Assembly: GCA_002449145.1 (NCBI GenBank)
Contig: DKCG01000041.1
Coordinates: 34,125 to 98,124 of the forward strand
Direction of reading: 5' to 3'
DNA length: 64,000 bases
From: Christensenella sp. UBA6880
GTDB lineage: Bacteria; Bacillota; Clostridia; Christensenellales; CAG-917
The position numbers and the translations under genes were made by a program. The notes beneath the pieces are model-generated. The model worked only from the letters and a program-made list of their open reading frames with translations, was not told where the DNA came from and ran no database searches. This document shows positions 1 to 8,267 of the stretch, one piece after another; position 1 is the first letter of the stretch, and each line of letters opens with the position of its first letter.

Positions 1-137
1 CGCACCCAAACGGCGCAGTCGCTTGTACTATCCGTCAAGCTCGGCGTTCGCTACGGTCATCGTCCTGCGATTCCAATTCCGTCTACGAAATTGCACATAC
101 CGTTAATAAGTGCGCTTCGAATAAGTGTGCGTTATTT

Positions 138-173
138 GTCCGCTCTGCAATGAGAGCGGACTGTGGTTTTTAT
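138..173 (+). terminator. Terminator-like hairpin upstream of rpsB
   Basis: A perfect 9-bp stem (GTCCGCTCT at 138-146 with AGAGCGGAC at 153-161, loop GCAATG) is followed by a loose T-run (TGTGGTTTTTA). It reads as a rho-independent terminator for a transcript entering from the left edge. Bases 1-137 hold no coding sequence I can support in any frame, so the gene it would terminate lies outside the window. The T-run is interrupted, so efficiency is uncertain. Confidence 0.45.
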
Positions 174-281
174 CACGTCTTCGAACGGGCAGATTCCGTG
201 TACGAGTAGTCTTCGAAAGGGGATAGAAGGTAAAATTGCTAAAAATTCTAATATTTTTTTGAAAAATCCGCTACAAAATAT

Positions 282-310
282 TTGCAAAAAGTTTTTATAT
301 ATAATATAAT
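282..310 (+). promoter_or_regulatory. Sigma-A-type promoter of rpsB-tsf
   Basis: TTGCAA (282-287) and TATAAT (305-310) are separated by exactly 17 bp, which predicts a start near 317 and a 5' untranslated leader of about 94 nt before rpsB. The surroundings are strongly AT-rich upstream and become mixed downstream. Confidence 0.75.
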
Positions 311-326
311 CCAAAACGAACCCGCA

Positions 327-379
327 TCGCGAAGGAGTGCATTCTGTTCCAATCGGAGGTTTGCGCGTCGAGTTCGCGA
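327..379 (+). promoter_or_regulatory. Possible structured leader of rpsB mRNA
   Basis: Within the predicted leader, TCGCGAA (327-333) can pair with TTCGCGA (373-379), closing a 39-nt internal region. Ribosomal-protein leaders are often bound by their own product, so autoregulation by S2 is possible, but I do not recognise a known S2 leader motif. This is inference from one helix. Confidence 0.3.
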
Positions 380-410
380 GAGGTAAAAACAATCTTAGGA
401 GGACCTTATA

Positions 411-1241
411 ATGGCCGTAACAACAATGAAAGCCTTGCTTGAAGCAGGCGTGCACTTCGGACACCAAACCAAACGTTGGAACCCGAAAATGAGCAAGTAC
501 ATCTATGCAACGAGAAACGATATTCACATCATCGACCTTCAAATTTCCGTTGACCACGTCGAAGCCGCTTATCAATTCGTAAAGAGCGTCGTTCAAGAGG
601 GCAAATCCGTCCTTTTCGTCGGCACGAAGAAACAAGCGCAAGACGCAATCAAACAAGAAGCAGAGCGTTGCGGTATGTTCTATATCAACCAAAGATGGCT
701 CGGCGGTACGCTCACCAACTTCAAGACCATTCGTACGAGAATCGATCGCTTGAACAAAATCAACCAAATGGAACTCATCGGCGAGTTCGAGCTTCTTCCC
801 AAAAAAGAAGTTTCCGCCCTCAAAAAAGAACGCGACGATCTCGAAAAGAACCTCGGCGGTATAAAGAATATGCGCACTTTGCCCGGTTGCTTGTTCGTAG
901 TCGACCTCAAGAAAGAAGAAAACGCCGTTAAAGAAGCACGCAAACTCAATATCCCCATCGTGGCGGTAGTCGATACCAACTGCGATCCCGATCTCGTTGA
1001 TTACGTCATTCCCGGCAACGACGACGCTATTCGCGCAATCCAACTCTTTGCTTCCATCATCGCAGACGCTGTCATCGAAGCAAAACAAGGCGAGTCTTTC
1101 ACCGCTGCTCAAAAAGATGAATCAGCAGCAGAAGAAGAAGTTGTTGTTCCCGTCGAAGAAACAATCGTCGTAGAAGAAAAGGCTCTTTCACCCGAAGAAG
1201 CGCTTGAAAAAGCAATCGCCGAAAAAGAATCACAAGAATAA
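411..1241 (+). CDS. rpsB: 30S ribosomal protein S2
   Basis: Structural protein of the small ribosomal subunit, needed for S1 docking and initiation. The 276-residue product starts with the S2 signature ([19 protein letters not shown], residues about 9-27) and carries the rest of the family fold ([33 protein letters not shown]). After about residue 225 it has a Glu/Val/Ala-rich acidic tail of roughly 50 residues, longer than in Bacillus but common in clostridia. An AGGAGGA Shine-Dalgarno lies about 8 nt before the ATG. It is the first gene of rpsB-tsf, read from the promoter at 282-310. Confidence 0.98.
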   Translation: MAVTTMKALLEAGVHFGHQTKRWNPKMSKYIYATRNDIHIIDLQISVDHVEAAYQFVKSVVQEGKSVLFVGTKKQAQDAIKQEAERCGMFYINQRWLGGTLTNFKTIRTRIDRLNKINQMELIGEFELLPKKEVSALKKERDDLEKNLGGIKNMRTLPGCLFVVDLKKEENAVKEARKLNIPIVAVVDTNCDPDLVDYVIPGNDDAIRAIQLFASIIADAVIEAKQGESFTAAQKDESAAEEEVVVPVEETIVVEEKALSPEEALEKAIAEKESQE

Positions 1242-1310
1242 TTTATCCAAAATATCCCGCACGGAGATGTATATCTGCGTGCGATTTCAAAAAATAACAG
1301 GAGAATATAT

Positions 1311-2183
1311 ATGGCATTCACAAGCAAAGATGTTATGGAACTTCGTCAACGCACCGGCGTCGGTATGATGGACTGCAAAAAAGCTCTCGTCGCAACTGAC
1401 GGCGATATGGAAGCGGCAATCGACTTTTTGAGAGAAAAAGGTATGGCAACCGCTGCCAAGAAAGAAGCGCGCATCGCTGCGGAAGGTATCGTTTATGCCG
1501 CAAGCAAAAACGGTAAATCCGTCCTTTTGGAAGTCAACTGCGAATCTGACTTCGTAGCAGGCGGCCCCGTATTCAAAGAGTACGTCGGCAAAGTCGCTGA
1601 CTATATCCTCGACAACGCAAACGTAACCGTAGAGGACGTCGTTGCGGCAATGCAATCCGTCACCAACGAATATGTTATGAAGATGGGCGAAAAACTTTCC
1701 ATCCGTCGTTTCACCGTTTACGAAGCAAACGACACGACCGTTGACACCTATATCCATATGGGCGGCAAAATCGGCGTTATGGTCGAAGCAAGCAAGGGCG
1801 CAAGCGAAGAAGTCGTACACGACGTCGCACTTCAAATCGCCGCTGCAAACGCTCAATATGTAAGCCGTGATCAAGTTCCTCAATCGGAAGTCGAACACGA
1901 AAAAGAAATCCTCAAAGCGCAAGCAATGAACGAAGACAGCAAGAAACCCGAAGCAATCATCGAAAAGATGCTCGTGGGAAGAATCAACAAGTTCTACAAA
2001 GAGGTTTGCCTCAACGAACAAGTATTTGTAAAGAATCCCGACATCACGATTGCTCAATATCTCAAACAAAACGGCGACGTCACCGTTCTTCGTTTCGTTC
2101 GTTACGCTATGGGCGAAGGTCTTCAAAAGAGAGAAGACGATTTTGTCGGCGAGGTTATGGCGCAAGCACACCTCAGCAAATAA
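1311..2183 (+). CDS. tsf: Elongation factor Ts
   Basis: Guanine nucleotide exchange factor that recycles EF-Tu from the GDP to the GTP form. The 290-residue product has the N-terminal UBA-like motif (LRQRTGVGMMDCKKAL, residues about 8-23) and the core signature with VNCESDFVA (residues about 76-84), and keeps two core subdomains, so length is normal. AGGAG precedes the ATG by about 8 nt. It follows rpsB by 69 nt, the usual pairing, and is closed by a strong terminator at 2193-2225, so pyrH is probably not driven mainly from the rpsB promoter. Confidence 0.98.
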   Translation: MAFTSKDVMELRQRTGVGMMDCKKALVATDGDMEAAIDFLREKGMATAAKKEARIAAEGIVYAASKNGKSVLLEVNCESDFVAGGPVFKEYVGKVADYILDNANVTVEDVVAAMQSVTNEYVMKMGEKLSIRRFTVYEANDTTVDTYIHMGGKIGVMVEASKGASEEVVHDVALQIAAANAQYVSRDQVPQSEVEHEKEILKAQAMNEDSKKPEAIIEKMLVGRINKFYKEVCLNEQVFVKNPDITIAQYLKQNGDVTVLRFVRYAMGEGLQKREDDFVGEVMAQAHLSK

Positions 2184-2192
2184 GCAATTTTG

Positions 2193-2225
2193 AAAAAAGG
2201 AATGATTCGTTCATTCCTTTTTTTT
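2193..2225 (+). terminator. Rho-independent terminator after tsf
   Basis: GGAATGA (2199-2205), loop TTCGT and TCATTCC (2211-2217) form a 7-bp stem extended by an A6 run on the left and a T8 run on the right. Confidence 0.85.
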
Positions 2226-2280
2226 AGACAAAATCGAATTTGAGCAGGTTAGATGTTCAAAAAATGGAACATGGTATATT

Positions 2281-2997
2281 ATGACAAAAGAAACTCCGAA
2301 GTATAAACGCGTCATTATCAAACTGTCGGGCGAGGCTCTTGCGAGCGAAAACGGCACCGGTATCGACCCCGAAAAACTCACTTACGTTTGCAAGGAAATC
2401 GCCGACGTAAAGGCACTCGGCGTTGATGTGGGCATCGTCATCGGCGGTGGCAACTTTTGGCGCGGACGTCAGGCAGACGACAAAATGAATCGCTCGACGG
2501 CAGACCATATGGGTATGCTCGCAACCGTTATGAATGCGCTTGCAATCCAAGACAAACTCGAACAACTCGGCGTACCGGTGAGAGTGCAAACCGCACTCAC
2601 GATAACCAAAGTCGCAGAGCCGTACATTTTGCGCAAGGCTATCCGCCATTTTGAAAAGGGCAGAATCGTCGTGTTTGCGTGCGGTACGGGCAATCCGTAT
2701 TTCTCGACGGATACGGGCGCGGCGTTGCGTGCTTGCGAAATCGGCGCGGACGCGCTTCTTCTTGCCAAAAACGTCGACGGCGTTTACGATTCCGACCCCA
2801 AACTCAATCCGTCCGCAAAGAAATTCACCGAAATTTCCTATATGGACGTCATTTCCAAAGGTCTTAAGGCGATGGACACAACCGCAATCACGATGTGTAT
2901 GGACAACAATATCCCCATCGTATGCTTTGCTTTGATGGAAAAGGATAGTATTAAGAATGCGGTGTGTGGGGTAAACACCGGCACTATCATTCATTAA
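2281..2997 (+). CDS. pyrH: UMP kinase
   Basis: Phosphorylates UMP to UDP in pyrimidine nucleotide synthesis; bacterial PyrH is an amino-acid-kinase-fold hexamer unrelated to eukaryotic UMP/CMP kinases. The 238-residue product shows the phosphate-binding KLSGEAL motif (residues about 14-20), GGGNFWRG (about 58-65) and the nucleotide-binding [18 protein letters not shown] segment near residue 157. There is no clear Shine-Dalgarno before this ATG; GGTATATT is the only weak candidate. The gene sits between the tsf terminator and a large foldback element. Confidence 0.97.
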   Translation: MTKETPKYKRVIIKLSGEALASENGTGIDPEKLTYVCKEIADVKALGVDVGIVIGGGNFWRGRQADDKMNRSTADHMGMLATVMNALAIQDKLEQLGVPVRVQTALTITKVAEPYILRKAIRHFEKGRIVVFACGTGNPYFSTDTGAALRACEIGADALLLAKNVDGVYDSDPKLNPSAKKFTEISYMDVISKGLKAMDTTAITMCMDNNIPIVCFALMEKDSIKNAVCGVNTGTIIH

Positions 2998-3123
2998 AAA
3001 AACGCGCTATTTGGCGAATAACTGCGGCAGAGGCACTTGTCTGTCAACTCATTTTCGCTTAGTAAATTAGGGTTGCCATTCAAGTGCCTCTTTCTTGTTC
3101 TTCATCCAAATATCGCGTTTTTT
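2996..3123. repeat. 128-bp foldback (nested inverted-repeat) element
   Basis: Outer arms 2996-3014 and 3106-3123 are complementary over A-run/CGCG/TATTTGG versus CCAAATA/CGCG/T-run with one mismatch. Inner arms AGAGGCACTTG (3029-3039) and CAAGTGCCTCT (3081-3091) are perfectly complementary over 11 bp. The structure starts on the pyrH stop codon and ends in a T-rich run, so on the plus strand it may act as a long terminator. The nested symmetric arms also resemble a small non-coding foldback or MITE-like element. No reading frame is present inside it. Confidence 0.6.
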
Positions 3124-3238
3124 ATTTTGTGTATTGTATTTACTAAACATTTATTAATATTTCGGGTGTGGGGTGCAACCCCACCCACAATTATTAATTA
3201 TTCATTATTAATTATTAATTAAATCAACTAAATCACTA
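3124..3238. other. Gene-free AT-rich spacer with GC hairpin before frr
   Basis: Contains a GC hairpin (GTGGGG at 3168-3173 with CCCCAC at 3179-3184, loop TGCAA) followed by an imperfect direct repeat of ATTATTAATTATT-type units at about 3190-3222. No coding sequence is seen. The block lies between the foldback element and the frr promoter. Confidence 0.5.
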
Positions 3239-3267
3239 TTGCGTTATTTACTTTCTTTTGCTATAAT
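3239..3267 (+). promoter_or_regulatory. Sigma-A-type promoter of frr-uppS-cdsA
   Basis: TTGCGT (3239-3244) and TATAAT (3262-3267) with a 17-bp spacer. The predicted start near 3274 gives a short leader ahead of the GGAGGA Shine-Dalgarno of frr. Confidence 0.7.
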
Positions 3268-3299
3268 ATTTACAATATTCATAATATGGAGGACAAAGT

Positions 3300-3875
3300 A
3301 TGTCTTACGGTATTGACGAAGTCGATCTTATCTTCGATGAAATGAATGAAAAAATCGACAAAACAATGCAGAACTATATCACCGAATTGCGTTCTATTCG
3401 CGCAGGCAGAGCAAATCCGCATATCCTCGACAAAGTCGTCGTCGATTATTACGGAACGCCTACGCCTATCAACAATATGGCAAACGTTTCCGTTCCCGAA
3501 GCGCGTCTTTTGGTTATTTCGCCTTGGGATAAATCTCAACTTAAAGCAATCGAGAGAGCGATTCTTGCCGCAAACGTCGGTATCAATCCCAACAACGACG
3601 GTCACGTTATCCGCCTCGTTTTCCCGGAACTCACGGAAGAACGCAGACGTTCCACCGTCAAGGAAGCGAAAACTCTCGTCGAAGAATCCAAAATCGTTAT
3701 GAGAAACGCTCGCCGCGACGCTATCGAAGATCTCAAAAAGATCCAAAAGGCGTCCACGATCACCGAAGACGATTTGAAGAGTTATACCGAAGACGTTGAC
3801 AAGACTCTTTCCAAGAATACCGACGAAGTGGACAAACTGTTCAAGGAAAAAGAGCAAGAGATTCTTTCAATCTAA
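3300..3875 (+). CDS. frr: Ribosome recycling factor
   Basis: With EF-G, splits the post-termination ribosome into subunits. The 191-residue product is the usual length plus a few residues and shows the family hallmarks ELRSIRAGRANPHILDKV (residues about 28-45), YYGTPTPINNMANVSVPE (about 50-67) and the long helical C-terminus. GGAGGA lies about 6 nt before the ATG. It starts its own transcription unit and its TAA overlaps the ATG of uppS (TAATG), implying coupled translation. Confidence 0.97.
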   Translation: MSYGIDEVDLIFDEMNEKIDKTMQNYITELRSIRAGRANPHILDKVVVDYYGTPTPINNMANVSVPEARLLVISPWDKSQLKAIERAILAANVGINPNNDGHVIRLVFPELTEERRRSTVKEAKTLVEESKIVMRNARRDAIEDLKKIQKASTITEDDLKSYTEDVDKTLSKNTDEVDKLFKEKEQEILSI

Positions 3876-4528
3876 TGAGTGCAAAGCATATCGGATTTAT
3901 TATGGACGGAAACGGCAGGTGGGCGGTTGCTCACGGTATGTCGCGTCAAGAGGGCTACGCTCACGGGCTTGTGGCTCTTTATAAGGTTGCAAAAAGGTGC
4001 TGCGAGCGCGGCGTGGAAGCGGTTTCCGTCTACGCTTTGTCAACGGAAAACTTGAACCGTCCGCAAGAGGAACTCGATTCCATATTCAAAGTCGTCGAAA
4101 AATTCAATTTGACGTACGACGGCGAATATAAGATTTCGTATATGGGCGATTTCAGCAGCCTTGACGACAAACTTGCCGATTCGATCGAGCAAGTCGAGGA
4201 AAAAACTTACGATAACAAAGGAATGTGGCTCAATATTGCGTTCAATTACAGTGCAAGAGCAGACATTTTGCACGCGGCAAAGGTTGCGTACGACCACGGC
4301 GAGTTTTTGGAAGATACATTTGAAAAACATCTTTCGTCGTCACATCTTCCGCCTCTCGACCTTATCGTGCGAAGCGGCGGCGAAATGAGATTGTCCGATT
4401 TTATGCTCTACGAAGCGGCGTATGCGGAACTTATGTTCCTCGACAAATTCTGGCCGGATATGGACGAGCGCGACGTTGACAAAATTCTCGACGACTTCGA
4501 TAAGCGTGTGAGAAAATTCGGGAAATAA
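3875..4528 (+). CDS. uppS: Isoprenyl (undecaprenyl) diphosphate synthase
   Basis: cis-Prenyltransferase that builds the C55 lipid carrier for cell-wall synthesis from isopentenyl diphosphate and farnesyl diphosphate. It begins with the family motif HIGFIMDGNGRWA (residues about 4-16, with the catalytic Asp) and has YALSTENLNRP and the C-terminal RSGGEMRLSDFMLYEAAYAE block. At 217 residues it is somewhat shorter than the usual 240-250; RSGG stands where RTSG is typical. It overlaps frr by one base and leads into cdsA, dxr and ispG, so this stretch joins lipid-carrier synthesis with its precursor pathway. Confidence 0.95.
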   Translation: MSAKHIGFIMDGNGRWAVAHGMSRQEGYAHGLVALYKVAKRCCERGVEAVSVYALSTENLNRPQEELDSIFKVVEKFNLTYDGEYKISYMGDFSSLDDKLADSIEQVEEKTYDNKGMWLNIAFNYSARADILHAAKVAYDHGEFLEDTFEKHLSSSHLPPLDLIVRSGGEMRLSDFMLYEAAYAELMFLDKFWPDMDERDVDKILDDFDKRVRKFGK

Positions 4529-4656
4529 CGGATTTTGTGCGAATTTCGGCAAAATCCGATTTTTCGTTTGTAATTAGATATTTTTTTGCAAGCGGTTTGC
4601 CGTTTGCACAGCGCATCGATTGCAATGTTTGCGGGCGAATGCGCCATGAGGTGTTT

Positions 4657-5649
4657 ATGCTGAAAAGAACGATTACTGCGATAGTGCTTCTTTTTTTCGT
4701 TGCGGGATTTTTGGTATGCGGCTATTTCAAAAGCCCGATTTTCGTCGATATGCTGATTTTGCTTTTCTTGGCAGGCTCGGTTTTCGAGATGTACAAATGC
4801 TTCAAAGACGCAGGCTACAAGATGTTTGCCGCCCCCGTCGTTTTGATGTTGGTTGCGGCGTACCCCGTGTATTACACGATGCAATACTACGTCGGCGCAG
4901 GCGCGACGAACACCAGCGTAGGTATTCAAGGTCTGTTGATGGTGCTTCTTGCAAGTTCGATGCTCGCGCTTACGATTTTTACGTTCAAACCTGCAAAGCA
5001 CACTCAAAAAGAAGTCGACGAAGCAAAAGAGCAGGGTATAGAACTCGAACTCGATTCGTCAAAAGCGTGCGAACTCAAAGATTTACTCGCAAATATTTTC
5101 ATTCTCGTATATCCGACGCTGTTCCTTATGAGCGCGTGGATAGTAAGTTACAAATACAGCGCGTTGTTTGCCGTTCCGTTTGCGATTTTAGTGCCGATTA
5201 TCGGGAGCGATACGTTTGCGTACTGGTTCGGCTCTATGATAGGCGGAAAGAAACTTTGCCCCAAAATCAGCCCTAAAAAGACGATTGCGGGCGGCGTCGG
5301 CGGTCTTGTCGGCGGTATGGTCGTTTCTATGCTGTTTTGGCTTCTTTTCGAGATGTTTGCCGACAAATATCCGACTTTCATCGCAGGTTGCGGCTATACG
5401 GCGTTCTTTGCGCACGATATGAGCGGTTGGCAATGGAAAAGCGCGCTCGTGTACCTCGCAATAGGTCTCGTTTGCGGCGCGATAAGCGAACTGGGCGACC
5501 TTGCCGCTTCGCGTATCAAACGTGCGCTCGGCATAAAGGATTACGGCAAGATTTTCCCCGGACACGGCGGTTTTATGGACAGAATCGACAGCGTTATGTA
5601 CTGTCTCGTCGTGCTGCTCGTGGCATTCTCTTGCATTTACGGTTATTGA
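4657..5649 (+). CDS. cdsA: Phosphatidate cytidylyltransferase
   Basis: Integral membrane enzyme making CDP-diacylglycerol from phosphatidate and CTP for phospholipid synthesis. The reading frame is open from 4537, but the ATG at 4657 has a TGAGGTG Shine-Dalgarno and is followed at once by a hydrophobic helix (MLKRTITAIVLLFFVAGFLV), so I take it as the start (330 residues). Multiple membrane segments follow. The signature region is intact: DTFAYWFGSMIGGKK, SPKKTIAGGVGGLVGG, and near the C-terminus SELGDLAASRIKR with DRIDSVMY. A 50-residue polar loop around residues 110-145 is longer than in Escherichia coli. Confidence 0.93.
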   Translation: MLKRTITAIVLLFFVAGFLVCGYFKSPIFVDMLILLFLAGSVFEMYKCFKDAGYKMFAAPVVLMLVAAYPVYYTMQYYVGAGATNTSVGIQGLLMVLLASSMLALTIFTFKPAKHTQKEVDEAKEQGIELELDSSKACELKDLLANIFILVYPTLFLMSAWIVSYKYSALFAVPFAILVPIIGSDTFAYWFGSMIGGKKLCPKISPKKTIAGGVGGLVGGMVVSMLFWLLFEMFADKYPTFIAGCGYTAFFAHDMSGWQWKSALVYLAIGLVCGAISELGDLAASRIKRALGIKDYGKIFPGHGGFMDRIDSVMYCLVVLLVAFSCIYGY

Positions 5650-5692
5650 TTCTTTCATACGGATTTAATAATCGACGGTTATACTGATAATC

Positions 5693-5716
5693 GCAATCGA
5701 AAAATAAATCGATTGC
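5693..5716. repeat. Hairpin between cdsA and dxr
   Basis: GCAATCGA (5693-5700) and TCGATTGC (5709-5716) are perfectly complementary around an 8-nt A-rich loop. A second pairing, AAAATCCGC (5734-5742) with GCGGATTTT (5774-5782), ends immediately before the AAGGAT Shine-Dalgarno of dxr and could affect its access. No T-run follows the first hairpin, so it is not a typical terminator. Confidence 0.4.
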
Positions 5717-5791
5717 AACCACAAAGGCAATAAAAAATCCGCAAAAGACTTCAAATCTCTGCCTATGCGGCGCGCGGATTTTAAGGATAAA

Positions 5792-6943
5792 ATGAAAACA
5801 ATCACCATACTCGGAAGTACAGGCTCTGTCGGCAGACAAGTGCTTGACTCGGTTTGCGCACACCCCGACGTGTTTAAGGTCGTCGGGCTTTCGGCTTATA
5901 CCAACGAATCGCTTTTGCGTGAACAAATCGAAAAATTCAATCCCACTCATTACTATTTCCCAAACGGCGCGGTTGAAGTGCAAAGTTCGCTTTTCGACTT
6001 TTTGGAAGACGACAAAACCTCGAAATGCCTTTCTTCGCTCGAAGAACTTGCAAGTATTCCGTCGGATATAGTCGTTTTGGCGGTTACGGGAATAGCAGGG
6101 CTTTGGGCTGCCGTCGCTACGCTTAAAAGAGGCGGAACTCTTGCGATTGCAAACAAGGAAACTATCGTATGTGCGGGGCGTCATCTCAAATTCCTCGAAA
6201 AAAAGTACGGCGGAAAGATTTTGCCGCTCGATACCGAACATTCCGCAATTTTCTCGTGCCTTAGGGGCGAAGATAAAAAGTGCGTAAGAAGCCTCGTTCT
6301 GACGGCAAGCGGCGGCGCGCTTCGCGACGTTCCCACAAGTCAACTGGCAAAAGTCAAGGCAGAGGACGCGCTGAAGCACCCCGTATGGAATATGGGCAAA
6401 AAGGTCACAATCGATTCGGCTACGCTGTTCAACAAGGGACTTGAAGTCATCGAGGCAATGCGCCTTTTCGAAGTGGAAGCAAAGGACGTGAAAGTGGTTA
6501 TGCACAGAGAAAGCATAGTTCATTCGCTCGTCGAATTTACCGACGGAGGTATGAAAGGGTTGTTTTCCGTGCCCGATATGCGACTTGCGATAGAAACCGC
6601 GCTTTATTATCCCGAACACGGCAAAGACAGCGTTGCGCCGCTCGACCTTGCAAAACTCGGTTCGCTTTCTTTTTCCGCACCCGATTACGACAGATTCCCG
6701 TGCCTTAAAATCGCAATAGACGCGGCAAACGCAGGCGAGGGCGCGTGCATTGCGGTATCCGCCGCAGACGAAGTTCTCGTCGAGGAATTTTTGAAAGGTA
6801 AAATCAAATATCCCGAAATCGCAATCGCGCTTTCAAAGGTATTTGCAAAATTCAAAAAGGTCGGAAACGTCGAACTCGAAGACGTACTTGGCATAGACGA
6901 GCAAGCAAGAAAATACACTTATTCTGTGATAGGAGTGAAATAG
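5792..6943 (+). CDS. dxr: 1-deoxy-D-xylulose 5-phosphate reductoisomerase
   Basis: Second step of the MEP isoprenoid pathway: NADPH-dependent rearrangement of DXP to MEP. The N-terminal nucleotide-binding loop ITILGSTGSVGRQVLD immediately follows the ATG at 5792, which has AAGGAT 4 nt upstream; the frame is open from 5765 but the nine extra residues are not family-like. Catalytic-domain motifs are present: IANKETIVCAG, LPLDTEHSAIFSCL, LTASGGALRD, HPVWNMGKKVTIDSATLFNKGLE and MHRESIVHSLVEFTDG. 383 residues, normal length. The stop codon overlaps the GTG start of rseP. With uppS and ispG it forms an isoprenoid block. Confidence 0.96.
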   Translation: MKTITILGSTGSVGRQVLDSVCAHPDVFKVVGLSAYTNESLLREQIEKFNPTHYYFPNGAVEVQSSLFDFLEDDKTSKCLSSLEELASIPSDIVVLAVTGIAGLWAAVATLKRGGTLAIANKETIVCAGRHLKFLEKKYGGKILPLDTEHSAIFSCLRGEDKKCVRSLVLTASGGALRDVPTSQLAKVKAEDALKHPVWNMGKKVTIDSATLFNKGLEVIEAMRLFEVEAKDVKVVMHRESIVHSLVEFTDGGMKGLFSVPDMRLAIETALYYPEHGKDSVAPLDLAKLGSLSFSAPDYDRFPCLKIAIDAANAGEGACIAVSAADEVLVEEFLKGKIKYPEIAIALSKVFAKFKKVGNVELEDVLGIDEQARKYTYSVIGVK

Positions 6944-8265
6944 TGTTCTTAATTTGCGCAACGGCAAGCGAAGTTTTCACATATATCGGATACGTCATCG
7001 TAGCCGTTCTTGCGCTTATGGCAATGATTGTCATACACGAACTCGGACATTACACCGCCGGCAAATTGCTCGGATTCAAAATCGACGAGTTCGCAATAGG
7101 TTTCGGACCCGCAATCATCAAAAAACGCAATAAAAAGACGGGCGAATTGTTTACGCTTCGTCCGTTTCCCATAGGCGGATTTTGCGCTTTTCACGGCGAG
7201 GACGCCGAAGGCGCAATGGTTGACGAAAACGGAAATCAGGTCAAAGACGAAAACGGAAATATCGTAAAAGACCCCGACGCATTCAACAATCAGAAGGCTT
7301 GGAAACGCCTTATCGTGCTGTTTTCGGGCGCGTTTATGAACTTTTTGAGCGCAATCGTCATTATAACGATATATTTTACCGCATACGGTCAGTTGCTTCC
7401 GAACGTCGTGGGCGTTCGCAATACCGCAACGTATCAGAACGTTTTTCAAGAGGGCGACGTCATTCTCAATATAAACGGAAAGCAAGTCAACATTATGCTT
7501 CAAGAGGACCTGGACAACGCGTTCAAGGATTTGTCCGACGATTCCTACTTTTGGGTTTTGAGAGGCGGACAACGCGTAAAAATCAACGCGCACAAAGTCT
7601 ATTATAATCCGTTCGACGAGGACGATTTCATATACGCGATAAACGGAAAAGAACTCGAAACGCCCATAGTCGCAAGTGCGCTCGGCGAGTACGCTGAGCA
7701 AAACGGTATCGACCAAACGCAAAAAATTACGCTAGTCGTGGTCAAATACGGCACGGACGGCAAAATTGTCGAAAAAAGTTCTATGAGCGTGCAAAAAGGC
7801 GTTGTCGAGGGCGATTCCGAGGGATTTTACAGTTACGGGTTCGGCATAACACGCAGCCTTACGCACGCGAAACTTCCGTTTTTCCTCGCATTCGGCAGAG
7901 CGTGGGGATTCAGTTTCTTCATCGTATTCAAGATTCTCGCCTCGCTCGGCGCACTTATTACGGGTAAATCGGGCATAGAAAACGCGGGCGGCACGATTAC
8001 GACAATCAAGATGATGGCGCAAGTGTCTTCGCTCGGATTCGACAGTTTCCTGTACGTCGTTGCGATAATCTCGGCAAACCTTGCGGTTATGAACTTGTTG
8101 CCGTTTCCCGCGCTCGACGGAAGCAGAATGCTGTTTACGCTGATTGAAATGATATTCAGAAAACCCGTACCGAGAAAAATCGAGGGCATAATCCACACGG
8201 TGGGACTCGTGTTGTTGATCGTGCTTGCGGTGTTCCTCGACATATTCCATTTGGTGAAAGGATAA
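6943..8265 (+). CDS. rseP: Site-2 protease RseP/RasP-type zinc metalloprotease
   Basis: Intramembrane zinc protease (M50 family) that cleaves anti-sigma factors and remnant signal peptides. HELGH zinc motif in the first long hydrophobic segment (residues about 32-36), a PDZ-like region in the middle, and the third zinc ligand motif NLLPFPALDGSRML near residue 385. The GTG start at 6943 overlaps the dxr TAG and has AGGAG at proper spacing. 440 residues, with a charged insert (EDAEGAMVDENGNQ) after the first conserved region, as in clostridial homologues. The dxr-rseP-ispG order is classic for Firmicutes. Confidence 0.94.
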   Translation: MFLICATASEVFTYIGYVIVAVLALMAMIVIHELGHYTAGKLLGFKIDEFAIGFGPAIIKKRNKKTGELFTLRPFPIGGFCAFHGEDAEGAMVDENGNQVKDENGNIVKDPDAFNNQKAWKRLIVLFSGAFMNFLSAIVIITIYFTAYGQLLPNVVGVRNTATYQNVFQEGDVILNINGKQVNIMLQEDLDNAFKDLSDDSYFWVLRGGQRVKINAHKVYYNPFDEDDFIYAINGKELETPIVASALGEYAEQNGIDQTQKITLVVVKYGTDGKIVEKSSMSVQKGVVEGDSEGFYSYGFGITRSLTHAKLPFFLAFGRAWGFSFFIVFKILASLGALITGKSGIENAGGTITTIKMMAQVSSLGFDSFLYVVAIISANLAVMNLLPFPALDGSRMLFTLIEMIFRKPVPRKIEGIIHTVGLVLLIVLAVFLDIFHLVKG

Positions 8266-8267
8266 AG

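Noticed and set aside
1..131. Possible 3' end of a gene entering from the left edge
   Set aside because: All three plus frames give sequence without family resemblance, and the minus strand is no better; I cannot support a CDS.
132..1112. 326-codon minus-strand frame over rpsB
   Set aside because: Antisense shadow of rpsB with the same Cys/Phe/His-rich composition; no Shine-Dalgarno or family resemblance.
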